22,249 bases of DNA from CALFER01 sp964472395 (GCA_964472395.1 CAYYMM010000079.1:1-22249), one strand, 5' to 3'; shown: positions 1 through 7,928, counted from the stretch's first letter. Notes: a model not told the origin generated them from the sequence alone. Program-made: numbers and translations.

Positions 1-251
1 TTGCCTCTGTAGCAGGCGCATTCATGTACTTTGCAACATTAACGGAAGTGCCGATTCTGGAAGGGCTGATCGGCAATGGAATGGGCAACGGTCCCGCCCT
101 GGCTTTGCTGTTGGCTGGTCCCGCTCTGTCGTTGCCAAGTATGCTGGTCATACGCAGTATCATGGGCACTCGCAAAACCGTTGTCTTCACCCTTCTGGTG
201 ATCGTCATGGCAACTTTCAGCGGAATGATATACGGCTTCATCAACCCCTAG
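1..251 (+). CDS. ArsP/DUF318-family permease, C-terminal part (5' truncated by window edge)
   Basis: The frame is open from base 3 of the window with no stop before the ATG at 24, so this is the tail of a longer gene rather than a 75-residue protein. The visible part has two strongly hydrophobic segments and the sequences TEVPILEGLIGNGMGNG and GPALSLPSMLVIRSIMG. These resemble the C-terminal half of the DUF318/ArsP_1 permeases, polytopic inner-membrane proteins. Characterised ArsP members export trivalent organoarsenicals such as methylarsenite. The stop codon overlaps the AGGAGG ribosome binding site of the next gene, so the two are co-transcribed. Pairing with a small CxxC thioredoxin and with arsM downstream supports an arsenical export role. 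A general metal or metalloid permease of the same family remains possible because the N-terminus is not visible. Confidence 0.8.
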   Translation, partial: ASVAGAFMYFATLTEVPILEGLIGNGMGNGPALALLLAGPALSLPSMLVIRSIMGTRKTVVFTLLVIVMATFSGMIYGFINP

Positions 252-261
252 GAGGATTGGG

Positions 262-495
262 ATGAAAAAGATCCAAATACTCGGCACCGGCTGTCCCAAG
301 TGCAAAAAACTGGCGGAGCAGGCGGAGATCGCTGCAACAGAACTGGGCATCGAACATGAAATCGAAAAAGTGACGGACATCAACAAAATCCTTTCTTTCG
401 GGGTGATGATCACACCCGCCCTGGTCGTGGACGGAGTCGTCAAGATTTCTGGTAAAATTCCATCGATCGATGAGATCAAAAGTCTGCTCAGGTAA
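262..495 (+). CDS. Small thioredoxin-like redox-active disulfide protein (possible ArsE)
   Basis: This 77-residue cytoplasmic protein has no signal peptide. It carries the thioredoxin active site C11-P-K-C14 in the context LGTGCPKCKK, and a cis-Pro loop in GVMITPALVVDG. It matches the short 'redox-active disulfide protein 2' type of thioredoxin fold, at the usual 75-80 residues. An AGGAGG site six bases before the ATG fixes the start. Such proteins are typically encoded next to DUF318 permeases in arsenic or metal clusters, as here. The order small thioredoxin, ArsF-like, ArsG-like resembles the arsEFG set described for nitroaryl arsenical reduction and efflux in Shewanella. Assigning it as ArsE rests on position and is inference. 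It probably supplies or shuttles thiol reducing equivalents. Confidence 0.85.
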   Translation: MKKIQILGTGCPKCKKLAEQAEIAATELGIEHEIEKVTDINKILSFGVMITPALVVDGVVKISGKIPSIDEIKSLLR

Positions 496-507
496 AGGAG
501 ACCTAAT

Positions 508-972
508 GTGAAACGATATGCATTGTTCATCTCAATGATTCTGATTGTCGTCGCAGGTCACCCGACAGAGATCTTTTCACAGGAGCAAAAATCAGACCCT
601 ACCCCTCCACAAATCGAAGAGAAGGGCAAAGCTGCCGATGTGTCCGTGAAAGCGTACTACTTTCATGGAACACGTCGCTGCAAGACATGCCTCACCATCG
701 AATCGAATGCCAAGAAAACCCTCGATACCGCTTTTTCTGCGGAAATGACTCAAGGTGTCGTCACCTGGCAGGCGATCGATATCGACCTGCAGGAGAACAA
801 GCACTATGAAAAAGAGTTTGATCTCATGTTCAGTTCAGTGATTCTCGTGAAGTTCAAAAACGGCAGGCAAGTAGAATGGAAAAACCTGCAGAAAGTCTGG
901 GAACTGGTCGGGGATGTATCCGCATTCGAGAGTTACATTAAAAACGAGATGAACGCCTATCTGGATTCATAA
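508..972 (+). CDS. arsF: ArsF-like exported CxxC protein
   Basis: This 154-residue protein has an N-terminal hydrophobic signal or anchor (about residues 4-25) and then a thioredoxin-like region. A single CxxC, C58-K-T-C61 in HGTRRCKTC, is followed by a conserved-looking helix. The C-terminal half includes FSSVILVKFKNGRQVEWKN, typical of a thioredoxin beta-hairpin. The start is GTG at 508, seven bases after AAAGGAG; the overlapping ATG at 506 runs straight into a stop. It resembles proteins named ArsF, a subunit of a nitrophenyl-arsenical reductase, which sit immediately upstream of ArsG transporters, as here. The next gene begins one base after this stop. The periplasmic location comes from the signal sequence, and the exact substrate cannot be read from the sequence. 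Confidence 0.75.
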   Translation: MKRYALFISMILIVVAGHPTEIFSQEQKSDPTPPQIEEKGKAADVSVKAYYFHGTRRCKTCLTIESNAKKTLDTAFSAEMTQGVVTWQAIDIDLQENKHYEKEFDLMFSSVILVKFKNGRQVEWKNLQKVWELVGDVSAFESYIKNEMNAYLDS

Positions 973-973
973 C

Positions 974-1663
974 ATGCAGGAGCTGTTCATCTCAGCACTG
1001 TCTGCGGTTTGGCTGGGTATTCTGACGTCCATCAGCCCCTGCCCCCTGGCTACGAACATTGCCGCTATTTCATACATCGGGAACCGAGTTCAACGTCCGA
1101 TGAACGTGTTTTTTACCGGTCTGTTGTACACTGCCGGGCGATCCATCGCATATCTGGTTCTCGGCATCCTGATCGTTTCGAGTGTTCTCTCGACTCCGGC
1201 ACTGGCACGTTTCCTCCAGCAGTACATGAACAAAATCCTGGGACCGATACTGATCATCAGCGGGTTGTTTTTATTGGAAATCCTGAAACTTTCCTTTCCA
1301 GGATCCGGCATCGGTTCGATGATGCAGGAAAAAGCAGATCGATGGGGACCATGGGGAGCGTTTCCGTTGGGAATTCTGTTTGCTCTGTCATTCTGTCCCG
1401 TGTCTGCGGCGCTATTCTTCGGGAGTCTGATCCCAATCGCGTTGAAAGGCGGTTCAGGAGTGATCATCCCCGCGGTGTACGGCATCGGAACGGCCTTACC
1501 TGTGCTTGTTTTCGCAGTATTGATCGCTCTCGGAGCACGTAGTCTGGGCACCGTATTCAATAAAGTAACCCTGATCGAAAAATGGGCCAGACGTATTACC
1601 GGAGTTATCTTTGTCTGTGTCGGTTTGTATTTTTGTATCATTTACATCTTAAAACTGGGATAA
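974..1663 (+). CDS. arsG: ArsG-like / CcdA-DsbD-type membrane transporter
   Basis: This 229-residue polytopic inner-membrane protein has about six hydrophobic segments in two pseudo-symmetric halves. Each half carries the Cys-Pro signature of the CcdA/DsbD transmembrane electron-transfer fold: C23-P in SISPCPLATN and C141-P in LSFCPVSAALFFGS. Relatives next to ArsF-like genes are called ArsG, an aromatic aminoarsenical efflux permease. The fold also fits transport of electrons from cytoplasmic thioredoxin to exported thiol proteins. With a cytoplasmic CPKC protein two genes upstream and an exported CKTC protein directly upstream, an electron relay across the membrane is an attractive alternative. 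The ATG follows the arsF-like stop by one base and has no clear ribosome binding site of its own, so translational coupling is likely. Confidence 0.8.
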   Translation: MQELFISALSAVWLGILTSISPCPLATNIAAISYIGNRVQRPMNVFFTGLLYTAGRSIAYLVLGILIVSSVLSTPALARFLQQYMNKILGPILIISGLFLLEILKLSFPGSGIGSMMQEKADRWGPWGAFPLGILFALSFCPVSAALFFGSLIPIALKGGSGVIIPAVYGIGTALPVLVFAVLIALGARSLGTVFNKVTLIEKWARRITGVIFVCVGLYFCIIYILKLG

Positions 1664-1679
1664 CTGAGGAGGTTTCAAT

Positions 1680-2003
1680 ATGAGGATGCTTGCTGAATTC
1701 TTTCCCGAATTTTCTGAGCTGCTTGAATCGATGGATGAACTCTACGCCGGAAGCCGAACGATTGACGAAAAAACGTATCAGTTCATCTGTTTCGCGCTGT
1801 CAGTGAAAGCCCGATCCAAACCATGTGTTCTCAAGCATTTTAAAGGAGCACTTCAGGCAGGCGCGACGGTAAAAGAACTCGCTTACATCCTTGCGCTAGT
1901 CATGCGGGAAGCTGCAGGCGCTGATGACTGCTGGACACATGATGTCATCGGTGACTGGAAGGACATTATTCGAGGGAACATATCGTGCGATTGCGAAAAG
2001 TGA
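1680..2003 (+). CDS. Carboxymuconolactone decarboxylase / AhpD-like protein
   Basis: This 107-residue soluble helical protein has the carboxymuconolactone decarboxylase-family signature SKPCVLKHFKGALQAGATVKEL. It keeps the second Cys and the His of the AhpD-type CxxC-x3-H motif, while the first Cys position is Ser. Two further cysteines lie near the end: one in ADDCW, and a C-x-C tail (SCDCEK) that could bind a soft metal or metalloid. The AGGAGG site seven bases before the ATG is strong. Family members act as peroxide-linked or thiol oxidoreductases, or as ring-opening decarboxylases. Members are frequent in ars operons with no settled role. Its position between the ArsG-like gene and arsM suggests thiol or organoarsenical chemistry, but substrate and activity are unknown. 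Confidence 0.8.
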   Translation: MRMLAEFFPEFSELLESMDELYAGSRTIDEKTYQFICFALSVKARSKPCVLKHFKGALQAGATVKELAYILALVMREAAGADDCWTHDVIGDWKDIIRGNISCDCEK

Positions 2004-2061
2004 ATGCAGTGAGCAGGTCAGTACCCTGTTCCGTCAAGGCATCAACAAGGATTACAAAGCG

Positions 2062-2949
2062 ATGAAAGAAATCAACACAACTAGCGATCGTGAGGACGTC
2101 CGCAGCAAAGTTCGCGACGGATACGCCCGAATCGCCGAGAACAAAACATCATGTTGTGGACCATCTTCCTGTTGCAGTGGACCAGCCGCCAGTGACATTG
2201 CCAGGGCCATCGGTTATGTCAGCAATGAACTGTCAGAGATTCCCGATGGTGCAAACATGGGGCTATCCTGTGGAAATCCCATCGCGCTGGCGTCGCTGCA
2301 ATCCGGCGACATCGTTCTCGATCTGGGATCCGGTGGCGGATTCGATGTGTTCATTGCAGCGCGCAAGGTTGGCGAGTCAGGTCGTGTGATCGGAGTTGAT
2401 ATGACACCCGAAATGATCAGCAAAGCCCGGCTCAACAACCGGGAATTTCGCCAATCGACAGGTCTTGATAACGTCGAGTTCCGATTGGGTGAAATCGAGC
2501 ATCTTCCGGTGGCTGATACCAGTATCGATGTCGTGATCTCGAATTGTGTAATCAATCTGTCTCCGGAAAAAGAACAGGTTTGGCGGGAAATCGCGCGTGT
2601 CCTGAAACCCGGTGGTCGGGCGTGCATCTCTGATCTGGCCCTGCTGAAGCCGCTGCCGGAATCGGTCCGGCAGTCGCTTGAGGCGCTGGTGGGATGTATC
2701 GCAGGGGCTGTCCTTATCGATGAGACTCGGGCTATGATCGAATCCGCAGGGCTGAGGATCGTGAAGATTGAAACGAAGTCTGATTACATGAAGTCCATGA
2801 GCGACTGGTCTGATCCGCTCTATAAGGAGATTGCTCTTCAACTGCCATCCGGGCATCGACCCGACGACACCGTGACCAGTCTCAGTATCATCGCCGTAAA
2901 ATCCAGTAAGAAGACCCGACAAGCGACCGTCAAGAGAGCGATCAGATGA
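2062..2949 (+). CDS. arsM: Arsenite S-adenosylmethionine methyltransferase ArsM
   Basis: This cytoplasmic enzyme methylates As(III) using S-adenosylmethionine. The class I methyltransferase core shows motif I LDLGSGGG (residues 86-93) and the ribose-binding acid in VIGVDM (D113). The three cysteines expected of bacterial ArsM proteins are present: C70 in LSCGNP, C162 in SNCVIN, and C212 in VGCIAGA. There is also an N-terminal pair of vicinal cysteines, CCGPSSCC (residues 31-38), as in many ArsM proteins. The frame is open further upstream, but the ATG at 2062 with AAGGA ten bases before it gives 295 residues, the usual size; the longer version would overlap the preceding gene. The stop overlaps the next ATG (ATGA). 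Methylated trivalent products would be substrates for the ArsP-type permease at the window start. Confidence 0.95.
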   Translation: MKEINTTSDREDVRSKVRDGYARIAENKTSCCGPSSCCSGPAASDIARAIGYVSNELSEIPDGANMGLSCGNPIALASLQSGDIVLDLGSGGGFDVFIAARKVGESGRVIGVDMTPEMISKARLNNREFRQSTGLDNVEFRLGEIEHLPVADTSIDVVISNCVINLSPEKEQVWREIARVLKPGGRACISDLALLKPLPESVRQSLEALVGCIAGAVLIDETRAMIESAGLRIVKIETKSDYMKSMSDWSDPLYKEIALQLPSGHRPDDTVTSLSIIAVKSSKKTRQATVKRAIR

Positions 2950-3491
2950 ACAGACCCAAGCGAATTCATTTCGGTGTCTTCATGATTGTGTTTCTGCTTC
3001 TTTCGCTGTATGAAGCGGTTTCAGCGTTCGGAGAAAAACCTCGAACTCCGCCCGGATTCAGCCTGGATCGTCTGGATGGCGGTGTTTTCAATCTTCAGGA
3101 GGATCTGGGAAATTCGGTTATCCTGCTGGAATTCTGGGGAATGTGCTGCCATGCGAAACTGAGCTATCTCAAAACCATCGATGATCTTCATCTTCAGTAT
3201 GGAAACCAGGGATTAAAAGTGTATGGCATCAACATCGATGACGCATCCAGGCGATCACAAGTCAAACCCGCTATAAAAAAATACGGCTACAGTTTTCCCG
3301 TTCTCCTGGATCCCACACAGGAAGTTCTTCGAAAATTCAGTCCGGATAAAGAGAAACCGTATACCGTTGTCATCGATCGGAAAGGCGACATCATTCATGA
3401 GTCCGGTGGTGATCAGTCAACCTCCCGCCCGGTGCTTGAGAAGATCATCAGGGAGTGTTTCGAACAGGAGCGACTTTCAGAACAAAAGTGA
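2946..3491 (+). CDS. Exported TlpA/redoxin-like protein with a vicinal-cysteine active site
   Basis: This 181-residue protein has an N-terminal signal or membrane anchor (about residues 9-27) followed by a TlpA/AhpC-TSA thioredoxin fold. The strand-turn LLEFWGMCCHAKLSYLKT aligns with the usual FWATWCxxC site, but the motif is C67-C68-H-A-K. The first active-site Cys is retained and preceded by a second Cys, and the resolving Cys two residues later is lost. The cis-Pro region is present in EKPYTVVIDRKG. It ends the arsenic operon with its start codon overlapping the arsM stop. Redoxins are usual companions of ars genes, but loss of CxxC argues against a plain disulfide reductase. A vicinal thiol pair could instead bind trivalent arsenicals, which is inference. 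Confidence 0.85.
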   Translation: MNRPKRIHFGVFMIVFLLLSLYEAVSAFGEKPRTPPGFSLDRLDGGVFNLQEDLGNSVILLEFWGMCCHAKLSYLKTIDDLHLQYGNQGLKVYGINIDDASRRSQVKPAIKKYGYSFPVLLDPTQEVLRKFSPDKEKPYTVVIDRKGDIIHESGGDQSTSRPVLEKIIRECFEQERLSEQK

Positions 3492-3544
3492 CAGCTGAAG
3501 CCTGCTTGGAACCTTTCATGCCGCGCATGCGTATCCGGATTCCA

Positions 3545-4102
3545 TCAAAGCCCCGAATTCTCGAGCCAGAACAGCAGCAGAGTGATCAATATGGATACCG
3601 GTACAACAACAAACCACTCATTGACCTTGAGAAGTTGGGGCAGGGTCACGCTGCCGTAATCGCCCTGTTTCAGAATCCCGTTTTTCAGTCTGGGATAGAA
3701 GTGTGCAAACAGACCCGTGCCGATCAGAATACCCGTCAATCCGCCTGCCAACGCATCGAGATACCCGTTCCCGATCGCACCGACAATGGTCCCGGGGCAG
3801 TATCCGAGCACCGCGAATCCGGCTCCGAAAATCAATCCTCCGATAACATTCTTTCCGATTGATCCTGATTTGGGATGAAGAGTCACCCAGTTCATGGATT
3901 TCATGACATGGATTCCGATCATGCCGGTGAGAACAGCTGAGAGCATGATTTTGACGACGGTGAAATCGGTCAATAGCAATTGTCCGATAATGACATCATA
4001 GTGAGTGGCGCCGCCTTTTTGGAGCAGAAATCCGAAGATGACGCCGAACCCGAGTCCCTGAGCCAGGGAGATGGAACGTTTGTTGTGATTGGAAGTGTCC
4101 AC
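3545..4102 (-). CDS. YeeE/YedE-family membrane protein (thiosulfate transport type), second half-transporter
   Basis: This 185-residue polytopic membrane protein has the YeeE/YedE Cys signature GYCPGT in its middle and alternating hydrophobic segments with Gly-rich packing. Full-length YeeE carries two such halves, whereas here they are separate genes, as in paired PmpA/PmpB-like systems. The frame permits a TTG start at 4123, but that would overlap the upstream stop. The GTG at 4102 has AGGAGG nine bases before it and lies clear of the upstream gene, so I prefer GTG. Relatives import thiosulfate or related sulfur species through stacked Cys residues. It is the last gene of the sulfur operon and converges with the arsenic operon. 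Confidence 0.88.
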   Translation of the reverse strand: MDTSNHNKRSISLAQGLGFGVIFGFLLQKGGATHYDVIIGQLLLTDFTVVKIMLSAVLTGMIGIHVMKSMNWVTLHPKSGSIGKNVIGGLIFGAGFAVLGYCPGTIVGAIGNGYLDALAGGLTGILIGTGLFAHFYPRLKNGILKQGDYGSVTLPQLLKVNEWFVVVPVSILITLLLFWLENSGL

Positions 4103-4115
4103 TCGATTCCGCCTC

Positions 4116-4634
4116 CTAGCCAATCAGCTTGAAAAGGATGTGTGCTGCAATGATTCCGCCGACGAAGAAACTGATTGCGGATACCCAGCTCGACAGGACG
4201 AGTTGCATCGTTCCGCTGATTCCGTGACCGCTTGTGCAACCATCCGCCCAACGAGCCCCGACCCCGAGAAAGATTCCTCCGACTACTGCTGCGATGATCC
4301 TGAGACTCGTGCTGTTTCCGAAGGCTGATTCCCATGCTGCCGGTATCCATCGCCAGTGAAAATCACCCGAAAGCAGTGCAGAAATACACGCACCGATGAA
4401 GATCCCCGCAACCAGCATCCATTGCCAGTCAACATCCAATCGAATCTCCTGGTAGTAGGGTTTTGATTCAACCCTTCTGCCACGAATCAGTCTCTCGATC
4501 AGACCACTGGTTTTGGCAAAACTGGTGGAACACGCGATCGGCTTCTTCGCCAGCAGGAAACTGAGCCAGCTCAGGATTCCGATTCCGATTCCGACCCCAT
4601 ACGGTGACCAGCGGATTTCAAGGAAGTATTCCAT
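4116..4634 (-). CDS. YeeE/YedE-family membrane protein, first half-transporter
   Basis: This 172-residue integral membrane protein has two typical YeeE/YedE features: a Cys in the early loop (KKPIACSTSF) and the hallmark DGCTSGHGISG near the C-terminal third, followed by hydrophobic helices. The frame extends upstream to 4730, but the ATG at 4634 is preceded by AAAGGAAAA and matches family N-termini (MEYF, then a hydrophobic helix). The upstream extension would also overlap the end of the persulfide dioxygenase gene. It sits between that gene and the second half-transporter. Family knowledge suggests passage of thiosulfate or sulfane sulfur across the inner membrane, either supplying or exporting substrate for the rhodanese enzyme. 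Confidence 0.88.
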   Translation of the reverse strand: MEYFLEIRWSPYGVGIGIGILSWLSFLLAKKPIACSTSFAKTSGLIERLIRGRRVESKPYYQEIRLDVDWQWMLVAGIFIGACISALLSGDFHWRWIPAAWESAFGNSTSLRIIAAVVGGIFLGVGARWADGCTSGHGISGTMQLVLSSWVSAISFFVGGIIAAHILFKLIG

Positions 4635-4666
4635 GATCCATTTTCCTTTCAGCCTGAGCCATCGTG

Positions 4667-6100
4667 TTACTCTGAACCAAATGATTCCGTGAGCAAGTTG
4701 GAACCAAACTGACTGACGCAGGCACGACACTCCCGAATGTATCCGGCAGCGCTGTATCCGCTCATGCCGCCCGCGACATTCGTGAGATCACTGAAGCCCT
4801 TCTGCTCGAGAATGCTCGCTCCGAGACTGGAACGATTTCCTGAGCTGCAGATAAGAACAACCGGTTGTTCCCTGTTCAGTTCAGTGTATCGGGAACGAAG
4901 CTCGGCAACAGGGATATTGATGGCACCTTCGATATGGTTGTCTGCGAACTCACCCGGAGCGCGGACATCGAGCAGAACGAAGCGGGTGTGACGAATGATC
5001 ATCTCGTGCAGATCTTCTGTCGAGATGAGTCCGATCCTGCTGGTCGGCAGTCCTGCCGACGCCCAGGCGATCATCCCGCCCTCCAGTTGGCCAGATATCT
5101 GATCCAGACCGACCCGACGAGTCCAGCGAACGGCTTCTTCGGCTTTATTCTCATCGTCGGCGACGAGCAGGATCTTCCTGTCGATCGGCAGCACCCACCC
5201 GGCGAATGTCGGAAAATTTCCATTCAGATCGAGATGCCAGGCCCCCTTGATGTGCTGGCCGGCAAATGCATGATATCCTCGAATATCGACGACCATGAAA
5301 TCCGGAGTTTCCGATCGCTCTTTGAATAGATGCACCGGGAGGGGGTTCAGGGCCGGGAGATCGCCCAGTCGTGCAGGACCGTTCTGGTTGATCGTGCTGC
5401 AGCGCCTGAAATGATCCGGAGCTGCCGGCATGCCCTGCGTCAGTGATCGAATGAACCTGGCTTTTTCCGATATCTGAAGAGCTGAATTGAACCGACGCTC
5501 ATATCCGATGGTGGTCAGCCTTTTCGCGCCCATGGATCGTCCACAGAGTGATCCTGCACCGTGAGCCGGATACACTTCGACATAATCGGGCAGTTTCAAG
5601 AGTTTATCGTGCAGACTGTGAAAGAGCTTCTCTGCGAGGATATTGGAGATGTCGGGAAAGAGATCCGGTCGTCCGACATCACCGACGAAAAGGGTGTCAC
5701 CGACGAAGACTCCGACGGGGCTTTCGGATCGCGAGGTGTCGATCACCACATAGCTGAGGTGTTCCGGAGTATGCCCCGGCGTCTCGAGGACATTCAGAAT
5801 CATGTCTTCCAGGTGGATCGTATCGCCGTCCGAGAGACCGACGTGGTCAAAGGCACACCCGGCTGATTTCGCGACAAAGATGGTCGCTCCGGTCTTCTCG
5901 GCGAGGTCGATGTGCCCGGAGACGAAATCAGCATGAAGATGCGTTTGGAGAATATGCGTGATCTTCAGGTCCATGTCTCTGGCTGCATCGATGTAAATAT
6001 CGACATCTCTTTGGGGGTCGATCACGGCACACGTCTTTTTCCCTGCAAGGATATAGGAACTGTGCGCTATTTTGCCAATGAAGAATTGTTTCAGCAGCAT
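4667..6100 (-). CDS. Persulfide dioxygenase-rhodanese fusion (CstB-like)
   Basis: This 477-residue cytoplasmic protein starts with a metallo-beta-lactamase fold: THLHADFVSGH (H54, H56, D58, H63), TPGHTPEH (H110), GDTLFVGDVGRPDL (D135) and YPAHGAG (H180). These are the residues expected of ETHE1/CstB-type persulfide dioxygenases. Two rhodanese domains follow. The first (about 260-355) has no Cys in its active loop (LLVADDENKA) and is a pseudo-rhodanese. The second (about 360-455) has the catalytic Cys in LICSSGNRSS (C418). This layout and length match Staphylococcus CstB, which oxidises persulfides and produces thiosulfate. The ATG has AAGGAGG just upstream. Its neighbours are an SLC13 permease 13 bases upstream and YeeE/YedE half-transporters downstream, forming a sulfide or persulfide detoxification operon. 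The product may leave or enter through these membrane proteins. Confidence 0.93.
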   Translation of the reverse strand: MLLKQFFIGKIAHSSYILAGKKTCAVIDPQRDVDIYIDAARDMDLKITHILQTHLHADFVSGHIDLAEKTGATIFVAKSAGCAFDHVGLSDGDTIHLEDMILNVLETPGHTPEHLSYVVIDTSRSESPVGVFVGDTLFVGDVGRPDLFPDISNILAEKLFHSLHDKLLKLPDYVEVYPAHGAGSLCGRSMGAKRLTTIGYERRFNSALQISEKARFIRSLTQGMPAAPDHFRRCSTINQNGPARLGDLPALNPLPVHLFKERSETPDFMVVDIRGYHAFAGQHIKGAWHLDLNGNFPTFAGWVLPIDRKILLVADDENKAEEAVRWTRRVGLDQISGQLEGGMIAWASAGLPTSRIGLISTEDLHEMIIRHTRFVLLDVRAPGEFADNHIEGAINIPVAELRSRYTELNREQPVVLICSSGNRSSLGASILEQKGFSDLTNVAGGMSGYSAAGYIRECRACVSQFGSNLLTESFGSE

Positions 6101-6113
6101 GAATTCCTCCTTA

Positions 6114-7904
6114 TCATAAATAGAAAAGATAGAAGATTGAAACGACGATCGCCAGAAACAGGACTGTCAGGCCGGCCCCGGCCTTGAGATAATCGGCGTT
6201 TCGATAACCTCCGGAAGCCATTAGCAGCGCGTTCACCTGGTGGGTCGGCAGGATGAAAGAGTTTGCCGTGCAGACGGCAGCCATGAGTGCCATCGTGCGG
6301 GGATCGAGTCCTCCCATTCGAGCCATGCTCATGACCAGGGGCGCCAGTACGATGACCGCTCCGACGTTGGAAATCAAAAGGGAAAAGAACATCGACATGA
6401 CAGCTACTGTAATCACCAGAACGATTGGATGGCTTCCCTGGACCATGACCATCACCTCTCTTGCCAGAAGATCGGCCGCACCGGTCTTCTGCATGGCGGC
6501 TCCCAAGGGAATGAGTCCCGCAAGAAGGAAAACGACTTTCCATTCAATGGCCTGATACGCCTCCTGAATCGTCAGAACACGGGACAGGATCAATCCGGTC
6601 GCGCCGGTGAAAAAGGACAGGGAGATCGGAAAGCCGATCAACGTGAGGACAATGGCGAGCAGGAAACACCCCGAAGCAATCCAGGCCTTCGAACTGTCTT
6701 CACTGTGTGCCGTGAAAGGCGTCGCGACAACAAAATCGGAGCTTTGTTTCAATTCAGCTATCTTTTCCCACAAGCCGTAGACGATGATCGTGTCCCCTGA
6801 CCTGATTTCCTGATCCGAGAAATCTCCCCGAATTTCCTCTCCCCTGCTGAACATCATGATCGGTTCAACTGCATAACGTTTACGAACCGAATAGCGTCGT
6901 ATCGTCGAGCTGACCAGTTCGGATCGTGGAGGGACAATGACTTCCGCAAATCCCGATCGATCCGGGTCTCCCAGATCGGCAAAAACATTCGTAGGCTTTG
7001 ATGCCTTCAGACCGAATGCCTCTGCAAACTTCCCGACGTTTTCCTCATTGCCCATGAGCGCCAACACCTGACCAGCCTCAAGTTTCATCATCCTCCAAGG
7101 GGCGAATTCTACCGACCTGCTGGAAGCTGCTCCCAGGATGTTCACATTGAACCGGTTCCACGCTCCGGACTGTTCCGGCGTCATTCCAACCAATGCACTG
7201 TCGTGCGGGATGATAAAGTGTTGGAGTGCGTGAGGCAGATGGAGCGCTTCAATCAGTTTCTCCTGATCCGATCGTTTGAGTTCAGTCGATTTCGAACCTG
7301 GAAGGACATGCTTCCCGAGCAGAAGAAAGTACAAAATACTGGCTGCCAGTAATATGATACCAATCGGGGTAACGCTGAACAGACGGAAGGGGGCGTGACC
7401 TTCCTGACGGATCAGATCGTTGATGAGAATCATCGGACCGGATCCAACCATACTCAGCGTTCCACCCACAATAGCGGCAAACCCGATGGGCATTACCAGA
7501 CTGGAAGCGGGTATTTTCTCACGACGAGAAATGTTCAGGATGCCCGGAAGAAAAAGCGCAACTGCTCCGATATTCTGGATAAATCCCGACAGAAGACCCA
7601 CCGCCAGAGACATGACCCCCACAATCCGGGTTCTCCCTGAACCGAATCTCCTGAGGATCTCCCGACTGAACCGATCCATGATCCCTGTTGTTGAGATTCC
7701 GTATCCCAGAATCATGACCGCCATCATGGAGATCACCGCATTGCCGGAGAATCCCGAGAATGTCTCCGGTGCCGTCAGTATCCCGGTCCATCCGAGTAGC
7801 AGCATGCACATGATCGCCACGAGGTCGATCCGAAGAATGTCGAATAAAAGCATGACGATGGTGAATCCGAGAATTCCCAGAACAGCCATGACATCAGGAG
7901 TCAT
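6114..7904 (-). CDS. SLC13-family anion permease with TrkA-C (RCK_C)-like domains
   Basis: This 596-residue protein has about five N-terminal membrane helices, a soluble insert and a second membrane block. The first block ends in GFAAIVGGTLSMVGSGPMIL, and the second carries VCTANSFILPTHQVNAL. These are the paired substrate-binding hairpin motifs of divalent anion:Na+ symporters. The insert (about residues 205-400) contains two TrkA-C-like segments, recognisable from LEAGQVLALMGNEENV and IRSGDTIIVYGLWEKI. Such SLC13 proteins carry sulfate, sulfite-like anions or dicarboxylates. The frame extends to 7961, but the ATG at 7904 has GGAGG six bases upstream and begins at the expected hydrophobic N-terminus. 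It is the first gene of the sulfur operon, and moving sulfate or thiosulfate is the likeliest role. Confidence 0.88.
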   Translation of the reverse strand: MTPDVMAVLGILGFTIVMLLFDILRIDLVAIMCMLLLGWTGILTAPETFSGFSGNAVISMMAVMILGYGISTTGIMDRFSREILRRFGSGRTRIVGVMSLAVGLLSGFIQNIGAVALFLPGILNISRREKIPASSLVMPIGFAAIVGGTLSMVGSGPMILINDLIRQEGHAPFRLFSVTPIGIILLAASILYFLLLGKHVLPGSKSTELKRSDQEKLIEALHLPHALQHFIIPHDSALVGMTPEQSGAWNRFNVNILGAASSRSVEFAPWRMMKLEAGQVLALMGNEENVGKFAEAFGLKASKPTNVFADLGDPDRSGFAEVIVPPRSELVSSTIRRYSVRKRYAVEPIMMFSRGEEIRGDFSDQEIRSGDTIIVYGLWEKIAELKQSSDFVVATPFTAHSEDSSKAWIASGCFLLAIVLTLIGFPISLSFFTGATGLILSRVLTIQEAYQAIEWKVVFLLAGLIPLGAAMQKTGAADLLAREVMVMVQGSHPIVLVITVAVMSMFFSLLISNVGAVIVLAPLVMSMARMGGLDPRTMALMAAVCTANSFILPTHQVNALLMASGGYRNADYLKAGAGLTVLFLAIVVSIFYLFYL

Positions 7905-7928
7905 GAAATGCCTCCGGTGATTTTTGCA

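Noticed and set aside
1090..1641. 183-codon - strand ORF opposite the ArsG-like gene
   Set aside because: It is an antisense shadow of a clear membrane protein and has no family features.
1924..2061. Upstream extension of the arsM frame
   Set aside because: It overlaps the preceding gene out of frame, and the ATG at 2062 has a ribosome binding site and gives the family length.
3492..3544. Possible terminator between the convergent ars and sulfur operons
   Set aside because: Only a short GC-rich palindrome around GCATGC is present, with no convincing stem plus U-run.
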